From Parasponia andersonii (taxonomy: Eukaryota > Streptophyta > Magnoliopsida > Rosales > Cannabaceae), in assembly GCA_002914805.1 (NCBI GenBank), contig JXTB01000093.1:773989-837988 (forward strand): 64,000 bases of DNA. The letters run 5' to 3'. Position numbers and translations under genes: made by a program. Positions 1 to 11,148 of this stretch are shown one piece after another (positions within the stretch are counted from its first letter, which is position 1; each line of letters starts with the position of its first letter). Under the pieces are notes generated by a model, which searched no databases, had not been told where the DNA came from, and saw only the letters and a list, made by a program, of their open reading frames with translations.

Positions 1-540
1 TGCCATCCCAGGGCCCGATTCCGAAGCAAGCTGCCCTAACCCAGGCCAATCAAGAAAGCAACAAGAGGAGGAATCCGTTTAAAGACCCTCTGCCGAGGTT
101 CGAATTCTACACACCAATTGACGTGATCTACCTTCAGAACAAAGATAGTGGCATTTTTAAAGATCTCCCCAAGTCCGGTGTTCCTGACCATATGAAGAAC
201 AAGAGCAGATACTGCCAGTCTATAGAGATCATGGACACGACACCATCCACTGCCGCGGCCTTTACGTGCAGGTTATGATGGTGATCCAGGCTGGCAATTC
301 AAAGCAATATGTGAAGGTGAGTGGAAGCCAGTCCAAGGAGGACGCCGTCAGGCTGGAAAAAGGAAAGCAGACCCAGGCTTCTGGGTCAGGGGAGCAGGCT
401 CTGAGGATATACTGATGATTGTGGGTAGAGCAGAGCCGACCCAGAGTCAGGAAGAAAAGGAAATCACTGGAAAAGGACCGAAGAGAGGGTGAAGCACTTG
501 AGAGGCCTGAGGTATTCCATTAATCACCTGACGATAGGGG
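1..540 (+). pseudogene. gag: gag C-terminal part, frameshifted
   Basis: The start reads as a gag C-terminal linker (KRRNPFKDPLPRFEFYTPID) followed by the conserved Tat stretch around a YCQ...DHGHDT-like motif at about 205-245. That stretch is split between two frames by a one-base change near 213-217. The region after about 300 is charged and low in complexity and leads into protease. Gag forms the particle that packages element RNA. This copy is 5'-truncated by the window edge and decayed. Confidence 0.7.
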
Positions 541-584
541 AGAGCTACACCTCAACCACCCCCGTCGCCTTCACCCAGTAGGAT

Positions 585-1073
585 TTGGCCACAGTGCACC
601 GGCCTTATAATGACCTCGTAGTAATCAAGTTGCAGATCGACTCCACGATGGTGGGAAGGTTCTTGGTCGACGACAAAAATAGCGTTGACATCCTATTCCT
701 CGGCACTTTCGAAAACATGGGTCTGAGCCGGAGCGCGCTCAGGCCGACATATCAACCGCTGTTCGCCTTTAACAGCAGTAGGGTCAGCCCCTTGGGCGTC
801 GTGACTTTGAAGGTTTGTGTTGCAGAGAGATGCCTGGATGTAGATTTCGTCGTCATCGATTGCCAGTCCTCATTCAATGCCATCATGGGGAGGGGATGGA
901 TCCACGCCATGCATGGGGTCACCTTCACCCTCTACCAGGTCCTAAGATGTCAGTCGAAGGACGACACTTACACGATATATATCAAGGGAGACCAAGCCTC
1001 CGTAAGCAAGTGTTTTTCGACTGCCTTGAAGGGAACCGATGGGAGTGCGAACATCTTGACAGAGGACATATAG
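585..1073 (+). pseudogene. retroelement aspartic protease domain (degenerate)
   Basis: This stretch of 162 codons matches the pepsin-like protease of Tat polyproteins: a YNDLVVIKL strand, the active-site loop FLVDDKNSVDIL, GLSRSALRP, a PLGVVTLKV flap-like strand, and DCQSSFNAIMGRGW near the end. The usual active-site triplet after Asp (D-N/T-G) reads D-D-K here, so activity is doubtful. The domain would cleave gag-pol into mature proteins. The apparent ATG is only an internal methionine, because protease is normally translated as part of gag-pol. Confidence 0.8.
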
Positions 1074-1166
1074 CAGTCAAAGGACCGTCTGCCAGTATAT
1101 ATGAGGCAGATCGAAGAGGAGTATGACAGACCATAAAGCACGATTGAGGAGCTGGTAGCGGTCTTT

Positions 1167-2610
1167 TTGAAAGAAGTAGATTCGGGGAAAGTAATCTTGA
1201 TTGGGGCCTTGCTGCCCGAAAGGGAGAGGAGCGAACTGTTGGAATTCCTCAGGCGGAATAAAGACGTCTTTGCGTGGTCCCATGATGATATACCTAGAAT
1301 AGACCCCGTGCACACCTGCCACCGTCTGAACATAAACCCCAACTTTTCACTGGTCAGACAAAAGCCTCGAAGGTTTACACCAGAGAAAAATAGGGCGATC
1401 AACAAGGAAGTCGAGATACTATTGAAAAACGGCCTAATCATGGAGTGTGTATACCCATGCTGGGTCTCCAACCCAGTGGTAGTAAAGAAGAAGAGCGGCG
1501 ACGATCGGACCTGCATAGATTTCACCAATCTGACCATTGCCTGCCTGAAGGATAGTTTTTCCCTGCCGAAGATCGATCAAATGGTCAATACGACGGTAAG
1601 ATTCGACAGGATGAGCTTCCTAGACACTTACTCTGGATACAACCAGATCCCTCTGTACGAAGAAGACCAGATCCACACAGCATTCATTACGGAGCGAGGT
1701 CTGTACTACTACAAACACATGCCTTTTGGTTTGAAGAATGCGGGGGCGACCTACCAACGGCTCATGAATAAAATGTTCGCCGGGCTACTGGGGAAAATGA
1801 TGAAAGTCTACATCGACGATATGGTCGTGAAGAGCAGAGAAACTTCAGACCATCTGAGGCATCTAGACGAATGTTTCCAAGTTCTGAGGCACTACTAAAT
1901 GCGTCTGAACCCCAAAAAATGCACTTTCGGGGTGTCCTCTGGCTAGTTCCTGGGCCACTTTGTAAATAGGAGGGGCATTGAGGCCAATCCGACCCAGTTA
2001 TACTCAATCGCATATGTACAAAGGCCTTCAACCATCAGGGAGGTCCAGCACCTAACTGGAAAAATAGCCGCACTCAGCCGATTTGTCTCCAAAATGTTCG
2101 ACCGGTGTAAGCCTTTCTTCCAATATATAAAGAAAAGCTCTCCAGTCGTCTTGGGGGAGGAGCATGACAAGGCATTGACAGAGCTCAAGTAGTACTTAAG
2201 TCACCCGCCTATCCTAGCTTCCCCAGCGGAAAGACAGCACCTATACGCTTATTTGGTAGTGTCCAAAGTAGCGATCAGTGCTGTACTGTTCATCGAGGAA
2301 GATAGCAAGCAGAAGCCAGTGTTTTACGCAAGCCGCATGCTCTTGGATATGGAGACACAATACAGTATGGCAGAAAAGCTGGTTCGTACTCTGGTCAACG
2401 CCAAGAAAAGATTGAGGTAGTACTTCGAGGCACACTCAATCACGGTGTATACATATTACCCCATCTGATAAATCTTGGCCAAACCAGATCTATCAGGACA
2501 GCTGACCAAATGGGCTATCGAGCTGGGGATGTATGACATTAAGTACCAGCCTCGAGTGGTGAAGAAGAGGCAAGTTATGGCAGACTTCCTAGTAGAAATC
2601 CAGTCATTCG
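1167..2610 (+). pseudogene. pol: reverse transcriptase and RNase H, several stops
   Basis: RT runs open to a stop at 1896-1898. It contains VFAWSHDD near the start, the entry motif LVRQKPRRF, VVVKKKSGDDRTCIDFTNL, SFLDTYSGYNQI, MPFGLKNAGATYQRLMN and the catalytic YIDDM, with both aspartates present. Homology goes on past the stop through a thumb and connection region to an RT-linked RNase H (AISAVLFIEED, PVFYASRMLLDMETQYS), with further in-frame stops at about 1945, 2190, 2418 and 2466. RNase H similarity ends in a linker near 2610. The domain set would copy element RNA into DNA; the stops make this copy dead. Confidence 0.88.
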
Positions 2611-2639
2611 GCGAGCCATGCGACCCATCACAGATGCCT

Positions 2640-3060
2640 CTGACTCACATCTTTTCAGCCTGGACCCTCTACACCGACGAATCCACGAATACCTCAGGGT
2701 CAGGCATCGTAATAGTCCTACGGACCCCTCAGGACTCAGGATAGAGAAAGCATTGAGACTTGGTTTCCAGGCGACAAATAATGAGGCAGAGTATGAAGCG
2801 CTACCACAAGGCCTCGAGCTAGCCCTGCACTTCAGAGTAGAGAACATCGCAGTAAAAACTGACTCGCATCTGATCGTGGATCAGGTTAGGGGAGACTTCG
2901 AAGTGAAAGAGCTAAGATTACACATGTACTTCTCCAGGATAACGGGGGCGAAAGCCTGCTTTAACAACTTCAATATTGAATAGATACCTAGGGAGATGAA
3001 CCAAAAGGTTGACGAGCTAGCTAGAAGCGCGTCGATTGGGGGGTGACCAAACGCACAGAG
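2640..3060 (+). pseudogene. second (archaeal-type) RNase H of Tat lineage, frameshifted
   Basis: The opening reads WTLYTDESTNTSGSGIVIVL, the first strand and first catalytic Asp region of a type I RNase H. The frame then breaks near 2744-2765. The rest continues as NNEAEYEALPQGLELAL and KTDSHLIVDQVRGDFEVKEL, ending near NQKVDELARSAS. These are the conserved blocks of the extra RNase H found in Tat elements next to the ordinary RNase H. It would help remove RNA during reverse transcription. The frameshift and the stop near 2983 show decay. Confidence 0.78.
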
Positions 3061-3241
3061 ATTCTGCTAGAAGGCGAATACACGAGAGACCCCTCGGAGG
3101 ACCCCGCACGCCACATATTCGCGACCGACTCTGAGGACGAAGGTTAGATGAAACCTATTACCCAATACCTGGTGTCGGGGAACCTGCCCACAAACCCCCA
3201 AAAAAACAAGGTCAGTCAGACTGAAGGCTGCCTAATACTCG

Positions 3242-4376
3242 ATGGTGGGGGGCCAACTGTACAGAAGATCAACGATGGGACTGATGCTGAGGTACGTAGG
3301 CTCCATAGAGGTGCAGAATCTAATGGAGGAAATCCACGAGGGAGTGTGTGACAACCACTCTGGTGGGCAGAGCCTCGTCCATAGGGCCTTAACGGCTGGA
3401 TACTTTTGGCCCTACATGATGACCGAGGCGGCCCAGTTTATCAAGAAATGTGATAAGTACCAGAGGTTCGTCCCCATAAAATGCCAACCCGTGGAAGAGC
3501 TTCATTCGAACATAACTCCTTGGCCTTTTACTAAGTGCGTGCGGTCTTGATATCGTCAGAGAGCTCCCCAGAAGCCCCGAGGGAAGGAGGTATATTTTAT
3601 TAGCTACCGATTATTTCACCAAATGGGTAGAAGCTGAAGCCTACGCAACTGTCAATAAGGCAGACACGATTAACTTCATTTGGAAAAACATAATTTTCCG
3701 GTACAGAATCCCTAAAGAGATACATGCTGACCATGGCACACAGTTACAAAACACCAAACTCAAAGCACTGTGTGATTTATATCACATAAAGCTCAGCTTC
3801 TCATCTGTAAATTACCCTCAGGGGAACGACCAAGTGGAGGCAACGAACAAGGCAGTCTTCAGCAATATTAAAAAGAATTTGCAGGAGACTAAAGAAAAGT
3901 AGTTAGAAGAGCTACCAGCCTTCATGTGGGCCCACCAAACCACAGAGCGGAGGTCAACGGGAAGAACACCCTTTGCCATGGTCTATGGGTCAGACGTTGT
4001 AATCCCGATCAAAATTGGCCTCCCGACCCTTCGCTTTGAAGTGGTAAAAGATGCCTCACTGAACGAGCAACAGCTAAGCCGCAACACAGACCTTCTTGAA
4101 GAAACGAAAAACGTGGCCCTGATCCATCTGGCCTCGTACCACCAGCAAGCTAGATCTTATTACACAAAAAAAGTCAACACCCGCCAGTTTAATGCTGGAG
4201 ATTGGGTCTTGAAGATCAGAACATGGAATTCCTCGAAGCTAGACTCTAATTGGGTCAGACCTTATGAGGTGATCAAAATGCTTGACAATGGCGCATACAT
4301 CCTAAAAGAACTCAAGACCAGGAAGAGCCTACCCAACACGTGGAATGCCCAGCACTTGAAGAAATACTATGTGTGA
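3242..4376 (+). pseudogene. integrase, broken in the core
   Basis: The N-terminal zinc domain reads EIHEGVCDNHSGGQSLVHR...GYFWP...KKCDKYQRF. The last zinc cysteine has become tyrosine. The core is in another frame after a shift near 3540 and keeps the Asp in GLDIV, the Asp in HADHGTQ and the Glu in NDQVEATNK. A stop lies near 3900. The C-terminal part at 3924-4376 is open (TPFAMVYGSDVVIP...WNAQHLKKYYV) and ends at the polyprotein stop. This enzyme joins element cDNA to host DNA. The copy is inactive. Confidence 0.87.
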
Positions 4377-4511
4377 GACACATGTAAATGCTTGTGTTAT
4401 TAAATAGCCTGATTCCAAAACAAGTCGAGATGTCTGCTATACGGATTTACCCACTAGTTTGCTATGTAAAAGGGTCTGCCCCCAGTGCCAGACCCCTTGA
4501 ACTATTCGCAC

Positions 4512-5072
4512 GAATAAAGATCGTACTATAGGAATCACATCGCGTGATAAAATGCTTGCCGATGGCCTAAGAAAACATATGAAGAGGAATGAGATATGCA
4601 ATAAAATGCTTGCCAGTAGACCTCAATAAAGATCGTACTATAGGAATCACATCGCGCAATAAAATGCTTGCCGATGGCCCGAGAAAAGTACAAAGAGGAA
4701 TGAGTTGTGTAATAAAATGCTTGCCAGTAGACTTTAATAAAGATCGTACTATGGGAATCACATCGCGCAATAAAATGCTTGTCGATGGCCCGAGAAAACA
4801 TATGAAGAAGAATGAGCTGCACAATAAAGTGCTTGCCGGCATACCTCATTAAAAATCGTACAGTGGGAATCACATCGCACAATAAAATACTTGCCGATAG
4901 CCCGAGAAAACGTACGAGGAGGAATGGGCTGCCCAATAAAGTGCTTGCTGGCAGACCTCATTAAAAATCATACTATGAGAATCACATCGCGCAATAAAAT
5001 GCTTGCTGATGACCCGAAAGAACGTACGAAGGGTGATAGGCTACGCAACAAAACTTGCCGCCGACCCTCAAG
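4512..5072 (+). repeat. tandem array, about 112-bp unit x 5
   Basis: The block beginning AATAAAGATCGTACTATAGG recurs at about 4513, 4625 and 4736, and in changed form at about 4849 and 4961, giving a 111-112 bp period. Each unit holds the phrase ATAAAATGCTTGCC twice (for example 4547, 4601, 4659), so the unit is itself an old dimer of about 54 + 58 bp. It lies right after the polyprotein stop, where Tat elements are known to carry variable tandem repeats that can seed satellites. Confidence 0.88.
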
Positions 5073-5114
5073 AAACACCTGCACGATGGGGAAGGATTGA
5101 GTGTTAACACCCCC

Positions 5115-5337
5115 GCCCCAGAGAACACCTTAGCCACATGTAAGCCAAAATTAAACGGAACCAGGTCTACCCATTAGAAGTAGACCCTCCCCAGAGGGCA
5201 ATTTAGCTACGTGTACGATTAAGGTAGATGGGGCCAAGGTCTACCCATTGGAAGTAAACCCTCCCCAGAAAGCACCTTAGCTACATATAGGATGAAGGTA
5301 AATAGGGCCAAGGTCTACCTATTGGAAGCAAGCCCAG
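5115..5337 (+). repeat. tandem array, about 74-bp unit x 3
   Basis: CCCCAGA followed by a CACCTTAGC-like phrase recurs at about 5116, 5189 and 5263. Each unit ends in GGTCTACCCATTGGAAG or a close variant. It is unrelated to the 112-bp array just before it, so two separate amplifications sit side by side in the untranslated part of this element. Confidence 0.8.
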
Positions 5338-5339
5338 AT

Positions 5340-5690
5340 AAGTTACGCAGGACACCAAGCGTATAATCTTCCAAACACAAAGACGGAAATCAAAACCAAA
5401 ATCTGTTTATTAATGCTTAAATTACAGAATGCGTGGTCGACAGGGACACAGATCCGGTATCTTTATTTGTCAGTAGTAGGTTTTGGACGGACTCGCAAAG
5501 ACACGTCAGAGTGGTAACGCTTCATTTGCTCCCGATGAGAGCCGAATCCAGGCCTTTTCTTCTGCAGCAATGGGTCTAAGGAGGAATCGAACAACCCTTG
5601 GAGTTAGTTCCCGGCGCGATCCCATTTAGGGTCATAGAAGTCCAGCCATACACGCGGGTCAAATTCTACCAAGACAAGTCATAATAGTAA
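5340..5690. other. spacer between arrays and antisense gene
   Basis: About 350 bases of the element with no coding or repeat signal that I can recognise. By position it would hold the 3' end of the antisense transcript. Confidence 0.4.
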
Positions 5691-7113
5691 TTATACATCC
5701 TCGGAGCCGGACGAGCCGGAACTCACATCCCGATCTCTGGAGTTAATCTCGTCAATCAAAGCATGGAGAAGATTCACTAATAACTCCAAATCATATACGA
5801 CTGGGCTAGACCCAGAGGCCAGCCGAACTGCCGACAAGGGAATGGCATCATATATAATGTCCGACCCTGACCACAAATGTGGGCAACAGAAGAAGAAAAA
5901 TGGGATAAACGTGAGAAAAGTACGCCATTTTATTATTCAAACAGATGCTTGCAACAAGGGTCAGCTTTACACAACAAAGTCAGTACTTTACAAATACACA
6001 AAAGATTGCGGGACCCTAATTACCTTCGATTGGGGGAGTTATGCCGGCTTCAGCGCTTGGCCTAGCTTCGGTAGGGAGCATCATATCTGGGTCAGAGTCA
6101 TCGCTAAACAAGACGACCGTACTTGATTCTCTGCCAATTAAAGCGCCAGGACCAGGCTGACCCCCAAGAACCTCCGTGGCTTGTTCTGGCAGACCGGAAG
6201 CAGGGACAATCTCTTTGGTGATAGAGCCAGATGTAGAGGGCCCGTCTTTCTCTTTGTCGAGCATCTTCAGTATATCAGTAGGGTACACGATGTTAATCTC
6301 ATTCCCCACCTGTTGCATGTAGTACCCAATGGAGTAATGGTCCTTCTTGATACCCTTCTGCTCATCGAACTAGTCTGGCGTCACCACTTTCGCGTGGCCC
6401 TCAAACTCCCTGTTCTCCTAGCCAGACCTATAGCTCTCTGTAGAAAGAACGTCCACCTGCCTCTGATACCTTGTCTTCAGCTTCTCTGCATATGCCAGCA
6501 TGTCTTTTAGCGCCGCCAGCCTCAGTTCCGCTTGCCGCTGCGACAAGTCGATCAAAAGAGTGTTAATGTCGGCAAGGTCTTGACCGCGCTTGAGGGTCAG
6601 CCCCGCATGAGCTTCCATCAGTTTACAATGATCCAAATAGATATATCAGATTACCTCATTGGACCGGTCGAGTCTACGCTGCAGAGAATGGGCCTCGAAC
6701 TTGGCTTTCACCTTGGCTTTCCTTACTTCCTTAGCCTCGCCCATGGCTCTATCATGAGCGATGAAAGCTAGCCCCATCTCGGCCCCTACACTTCGCAGCT
6801 CCTGCTCCTTAACCTTGAGCTCAGCTTGGGCCAGCCTGGCAGCCTCTGCCTCTGAGTGTAGACCCGGAACCTCGGCCTCGAGAGACCAGACTTTCCCCTC
6901 AGCCTCATCTAACCTGGCGGCCAGCTCTTCACGTCTGGCCCTCTAGACACTCAAGGCAAGAGCCATCACACTGCTAACCCTAGCTTCATCCAGGCTCTGA
7001 TACAAGTCGAAGTCTGCCCACAATGCAACAAGGGCGACCTCGTTCTGTTCGGCCACCGCAGCACGGGCATTCAGCTGCCCGCTCAGCTCATCGACACGAA
7101 AAAAGTAGAAAGA

Positions 7114-7239
7114 CTGAACTACAACTAGCTGGATAACATAGAAAGGGGGAGTCAGTGTTCAGTAAAGATACTGAAAGCATGGAGATGACGACTAGACGAG
7201 CCAAACCTGTGCAATGCTGCGGCTAATGATAAGACTTAC
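7114..7239 (-). other. predicted intron of antisense gene
   Basis: On the minus strand the donor is AGAGAAT|GTAAGT and the acceptor is TTGTAGTTCAG|TC, 126 bases apart. Upstream the long open frame ends in FELEALSREC. Downstream a heptad-rich coiled coil begins (RVDELSGQLNARAAVAEQ). Splicing explains why the frame closes at the donor and the coiled coil resumes beyond. Confidence 0.6.
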
Positions 7240-8645
7240 ATTCTCTAGAGAGAGCCTCCAACTCGAACTTTGCGGCTGGACCCTCTCCTTGAGCATCATT
7301 TGCATCCGAGGAATGCAACTCTACCCTGCCAGCTGCGAGGATGCCTTCTCCCTCCACCAAACATCCTGTAGTGGGGGAGGTGGGGGTGGTAGAAGACGGA
7401 GCGTCTCCAAGCGCATCTTTGACAACAACTAGAGGTGGTGCATCCTCAACATAAGAAGCCCTCGCGACCACTGCTACTTCAGTAGCCCCAGCATCCACCT
7501 CACTTGGAGATCCGCCTGGTTGTAATTTTTCGGTCTTGTCTTGACTAACACGCTTAGATGGGCCACTGTGCATATACCTCCTTCTTCTAATGATGGTCAG
7601 GGTGGCCTTGTCATCGTCGTTGTCTGAAAAGAGGACAGTTTTGCCTCTCTTCCCTACGGGACCATCCATCTCCCCGGACGGGTCGACTCCACGACCCTGC
7701 TTCATAAAGATCGGGGGAGGGGAAGACAGGCGATACTTGAGCCTGGAAGTCCTTCCGCTGAGCTTAGAAATTTCCTCACAGAAGCAAGTGGGACCGGACC
7801 CCGCACTTGCCTTCGAGCCCGAGCAAGGTGCAGAAGGAGCCAGCGCAGCGAGCTCCCCTGGTAGGCTCAAAGGCGGCCCTCTGCCATACACGGTTTTTAT
7901 GGTCGGCGTCTCCTGGATCATGGGCCTGCCTGCCTCAGGAGAAGGCACCTCGAGTGCATCATCCCCAGATATGAACAGACCCTCCAGCTCGTCGTCTAAG
8001 CCTATTCTTGGGGTGACAACTCCCTGCCCCCCGGCCTCGTCCTTAGAGGACACCACTAGATGCCGATCAGAGGGGACCTTAGATCGGGCTCTGTAGGCGA
8101 CAGTACTCCCCTTGGCCGGGGAGGGATATGCTGAAGGGCCAGCGTCTGAACCTACAAGAGTGAGCAATGTGATTAAAACCCAGCCACGACCTGATCGACG
8201 GAGCCCTAGGTCACTAAATGAACTCATCCCTAACCCTCTTGGGGGTAGCGGCTTCCTCACTTCGGAACCTTATGCACTCCTTGGTCACGAGCTTCACCGC
8301 CTCTTCGAGTTCATGACTGGTCAGTGCTACCAGGTCATTGGGACCTGCCAGCTTGCTCGAGGCCGTGATCTGACGACCCACTATGGCGATGCAACTCAAC
8401 TCATCCTGGCTGAACCGGTTCAGAGCTGAAGCATCAAGCTAGCTCTGAAGGTGCTTAGTGATGACCCACGTGTCCAGTGGAAAGAGGAGATGTGAGATCA
8501 TCCTCGGCATCATGTTCATCACCTGGGGATTCAGAACGGCCTGAATGTGTCGGCAATCCCAGAGGATCCGAAGCGATGACTCCCTCCAGCTCCTTGAGTT
8601 GTCCTACCGACAGTCGTGGCTCGAACATGCTTTCCTCTACAGAGG

Positions 8646-8725
8646 CTGCACGAGGCCAAATATCATGAGCAGAAATGGACAAAGTGCACACAGACCCAAA
8701 AATAAAAACACGACTCAGTACTTAC
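8646..8725 (-). other. predicted intron of antisense gene
   Basis: On the minus strand the donor is CAAA|GTAAGTACT and the acceptor is CGTGCAG|CC, enclosing 80 bases. The exon after the acceptor reads in the frame that continues MFEPRLSVGQLKELEGVIAS. This is a prediction from consensus signals only. Confidence 0.5.
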
Positions 8726-9414
8726 TTTGCAGAAAAAATGGGAGAATTTAGAAATACTCCCCGTTCACCCAAGGGGAGCACCACGCCAATCCGATGGCAT
8801 ACAATCTCGAGTGAGAATTCCATTGCTTGTCCGACCTCAGCAAGCCCCAGAAAACTGGCACTCTTGGAGCAGCTAAAGTTAGAAAGTAGAGTAAGAGCTC
8901 CTTTTGGGGATGAGGGTGAGCTTATAGGCATAGAAGACCACCTCCAGATCGATATGCACATTAAGGAGGACTGATAGAGCAGAGAGCCCCATCAAGATCA
9001 TGACCCCGTTGGCATACAATTGCATCGGGTGAATCCCTATCAGGCGGAAGAACTGGTAGACCAGGGGAGGAAGGGGAAACCGCAGCCATTCTAGGTGCTT
9101 CCTCCCCAAGATGATCGAGCCTTTGGGGGCGGAGGGGCAAAGGTACCAGTCTGCTGGGCCCTCGACTTTTTATAAAGTGACTCTACCAAGGAAGCAGAGC
9201 TGCCTCCTTAACGAGCCCAACTCAGAATCCGTGATGGGAGGAAACTTCTGACTCTGGTTCAGAGCCATTATCTTGGGTGCGATCAAAGAAAGCAAAAGTT
9301 TCTAGTAAATGGAAGATTTGGAAACCCTAAGATTTGAGAAGGCTAGAAATTTTGAAGGAAAGAAAGCAAAAATACTTGGGGATTTTTGTAAAGTAAGAGA
9401 TGAGCACAAGCGCA

Positions 9415-9427
9415 GCTTTTTATAGAG
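9415..9427 (-). promoter_or_regulatory. TATA box for antisense gene
   Basis: The minus strand reads CTCTATAAAAAGC, a near-ideal plant TATA box, about 150 bases upstream of the antisense ATG at 9268. A start about 30 bases downstream would give a 5' UTR of roughly 120 bases. It lies inside the element, just before the 3' LTR. Confidence 0.6.
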
Positions 9428-9652
9428 GAGGAGCTGAAAAGTCTTCCCTAGAGGAGAACAGTGCAAAGAAGACGGAAACACTAAAATTTCAAACAATTGA
9501 AAAAATCGTGGTACGAGTTGGTGTACATCAGTATCAGTAACTGGGGAATAATGACGATAATGAGACACGTGTACCCTTTAGATTGGCAAACAGGAGACAT
9601 GATTTCCCCACTCGATGACTGCAAATCCATCATATAGGGAAATGGGGGCAGT

Positions 9653-10535
9653 TGTGGGGCTCACTCCTAGATCGTGCGTGACGTGGATGATTAGGTAGCG
9701 GAATAGATGGCACAGGACACACTATTCGATACATGTCCAAAAGGACTAATTGAATGCCGCATAAGTCATACATGATACGACTTGGGCCCGTTGGTTGTCG
9801 CAGGCCAAGGTTGAACCCATCCCAGACCCTAGACGGGTTCGGCCTATTCAAATTTTTGTCTCGATAACTGGGGGTCAGAAGCCTCGAGGGTCTTCCACTA
9901 GAAGACCATTGGGGGCAGTGTGCCGCTCCAGACCCAGACAGGATGTGCAATATGATCCTGGGTAGGTGTGCGCATTGAGCGAACCGTCCCGACAGGATGA
10001 CGGGTTATCAAGGTCTCACTCCTACCAGGCTCGCGCCATAGGGGATGGGGAAAGCAAATCACAACGATGTAAGGGAAATTACGATAACCACAACCCGTAA
10101 TTTTCGGAATAAGTCATAATGAGGAAAGGGCACTCGATCTTGGGATTAAGAGCCAGCAGGTTCTCGGTTCCAGGATTATATATTTACATGCCATACATTT
10201 TCCCGAAGAGAGACATATACAGATATGTATATACATATATATACACAAAGAGAGATAGATAAAAAAAACGATTTATGAGACAAAAAAAACTCAGTCTTCG
10301 CTATTCAATCTCAGGAGTAAATATCTAACTTAAGTATTAGAGAGTCTTTATAGGTGGACACCCCCACCTCGTCAATCCAGAGTGAGATCAAAAGCATCCT
10401 GAGATAGTAAGGACACATGGACAATTGGAAGGAACAGTACCAACAGTTCAGACACATGGACAGTTGGTAGGACCAGCACTAATAATTTGAAGACACGTGA
10501 ACAGTTGGTAAGAACAACTCTAACACAAACAACCA
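9653..10535 (+). repeat. 3' LTR of the first Tat element
   Basis: A purine tract (AAATGGGGGCA, about 9640-9650) precedes TGTGGGGCTC at 9653, as expected for the plus-strand primer and LTR start. A segment near 10,310-10,375 (TAACTTAAGTATTAGAGAGT, then a C-rich block) resembles the conserved U5 region of Tat LTRs. An AT-rich TATA-like stretch lies near 10,173-10,183. The other LTR is outside the window, so the 3' limit (about 10,535-10,554) is an estimate. Confidence 0.65.
10412..10531 (+). repeat. short tandem repeat, about 40-bp unit x 3
   Basis: GACACATGGACAGTTGGTAG or a close variant starts at 10412, 10451 and 10492. It lies at the predicted end of the LTR, so it is either part of U5 or a local duplication at the junction. 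Confidence 0.65.
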
Positions 10536-11148
10536 ACTTCCATGACACTACACATTGTTTCTTTTTATTTATATCCCCGACCAAATGAAACATTATACTA
10601 TTTATTGCAATCATTATTCTCTAATTATACCAGTTTTTGTTTGAAAAAATCTAAATCAAATCTAAAGGAGAAGCTTAGTTGTTGAAATACGGTAGGCATT
10701 AATTAATGCAAAAAAAAAAAAAAGAAAAAATGGTAGGCATTAGCTGTACTAAATTGTTTCTTAAAAAAAAAGATATTTAGTTACTTAACCCAAAATTCCA
10801 GGGTGGGTTCTTTTATGAATAACAGTTACGAAATTCTTCTTTTGTCAAATAGCAGATAACTAAAAATAATTGTTTCTAAAAAAAACGCAGTTTCATACCA
10901 AAAGATTCATCTAATTAGTGGACAAAACCCAACCAATTGGGAAGGAATCAGGGGAAATTTTGAAACTTTAAAATAAAAGTGCTATAAAACAAAAAGCTAA
11001 AAAATTGTTAAATGTAGAAAAACTTAGCCCATGAATCGCTGCTCAATCTATTTCCCCTTTCTCCATCCAGCTAAGCAGCGGACAATAAGTGTGCAAAAAA
11101 AAAAAAAACAAAACCCCAACCAGCCAACCTGCCCTAGCTCGTGGCTAA
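10536..11148. other. AT-rich intergenic DNA
   Basis: No convincing gene, repeat or structured element seen. There are several A-runs (near 10,710, 10,765 and 11,095). Confidence 0.5.

Larger units (their letters stand above)
5691..9268 (-). pseudogene. antisense extra gene of the Tat element, decayed
   Basis: The minus strand opens with an ATG at 9266-9268 (MALNQSQKFPPITDSELGSL), is interrupted by one in-frame TAA at 9170-9172, and resumes in the same frame with LRFPLPPLVYQFFRLIGIHP...ANGVMILMGLSAL...FYAYKL to about 8880. This matches the N-terminal domain annotated in plants as 'putative gypsy type transposon' (Transposase_28). Then follow a long charged, Pro/Ser-rich middle (open from 8260 to 7223), a coiled coil with Ala/Leu heptads from about 7113 to 6418, and an acidic Ser-rich tail ending near 5691. 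At least two introns fit (8646-8725, 7114-7239). Several frame breaks make this a pseudogene. Its function is unknown. Confidence 0.72.
1..10535 (+). mobile_element. Tat-lineage Ty3/gypsy LTR retrotransposon, 5' end outside window
   Basis: The order read on the plus strand is gag C-terminus, protease, RT, RNase H, a second RNase H, integrase, tandem repeats, an antisense gene, then an LTR. A second RNase H between the RT-linked RNase H and integrase, plus a long 3' region with an antisense ORF, is the known signature of the Tat lineage (Retand/Ogre relatives). The 5' LTR and most of gag lie left of the window, so the target duplication cannot be checked. All polyprotein domains carry stops or frameshifts, so the copy cannot act on its own. 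The right boundary is approximate. Confidence 0.9.

Noticed and set aside
968..1537. 189-codon minus-strand ORF in the first Tat pol
   Set aside because: It lies antisense to protease/RT, whose domain motifs are clear on the plus strand; no domain of its own.
4535..5100. Overlapping ORFs on both strands in the tandem array
   Set aside because: All are periodic translations of the 112-bp repeat, open in several frames because the unit lacks stops.
7590..8096. 168-codon plus-strand ORF in the first element
   Set aside because: It is the complement of the antisense gene's Pro/Ser-rich middle; the minus strand fits the family layout and intron signals better.
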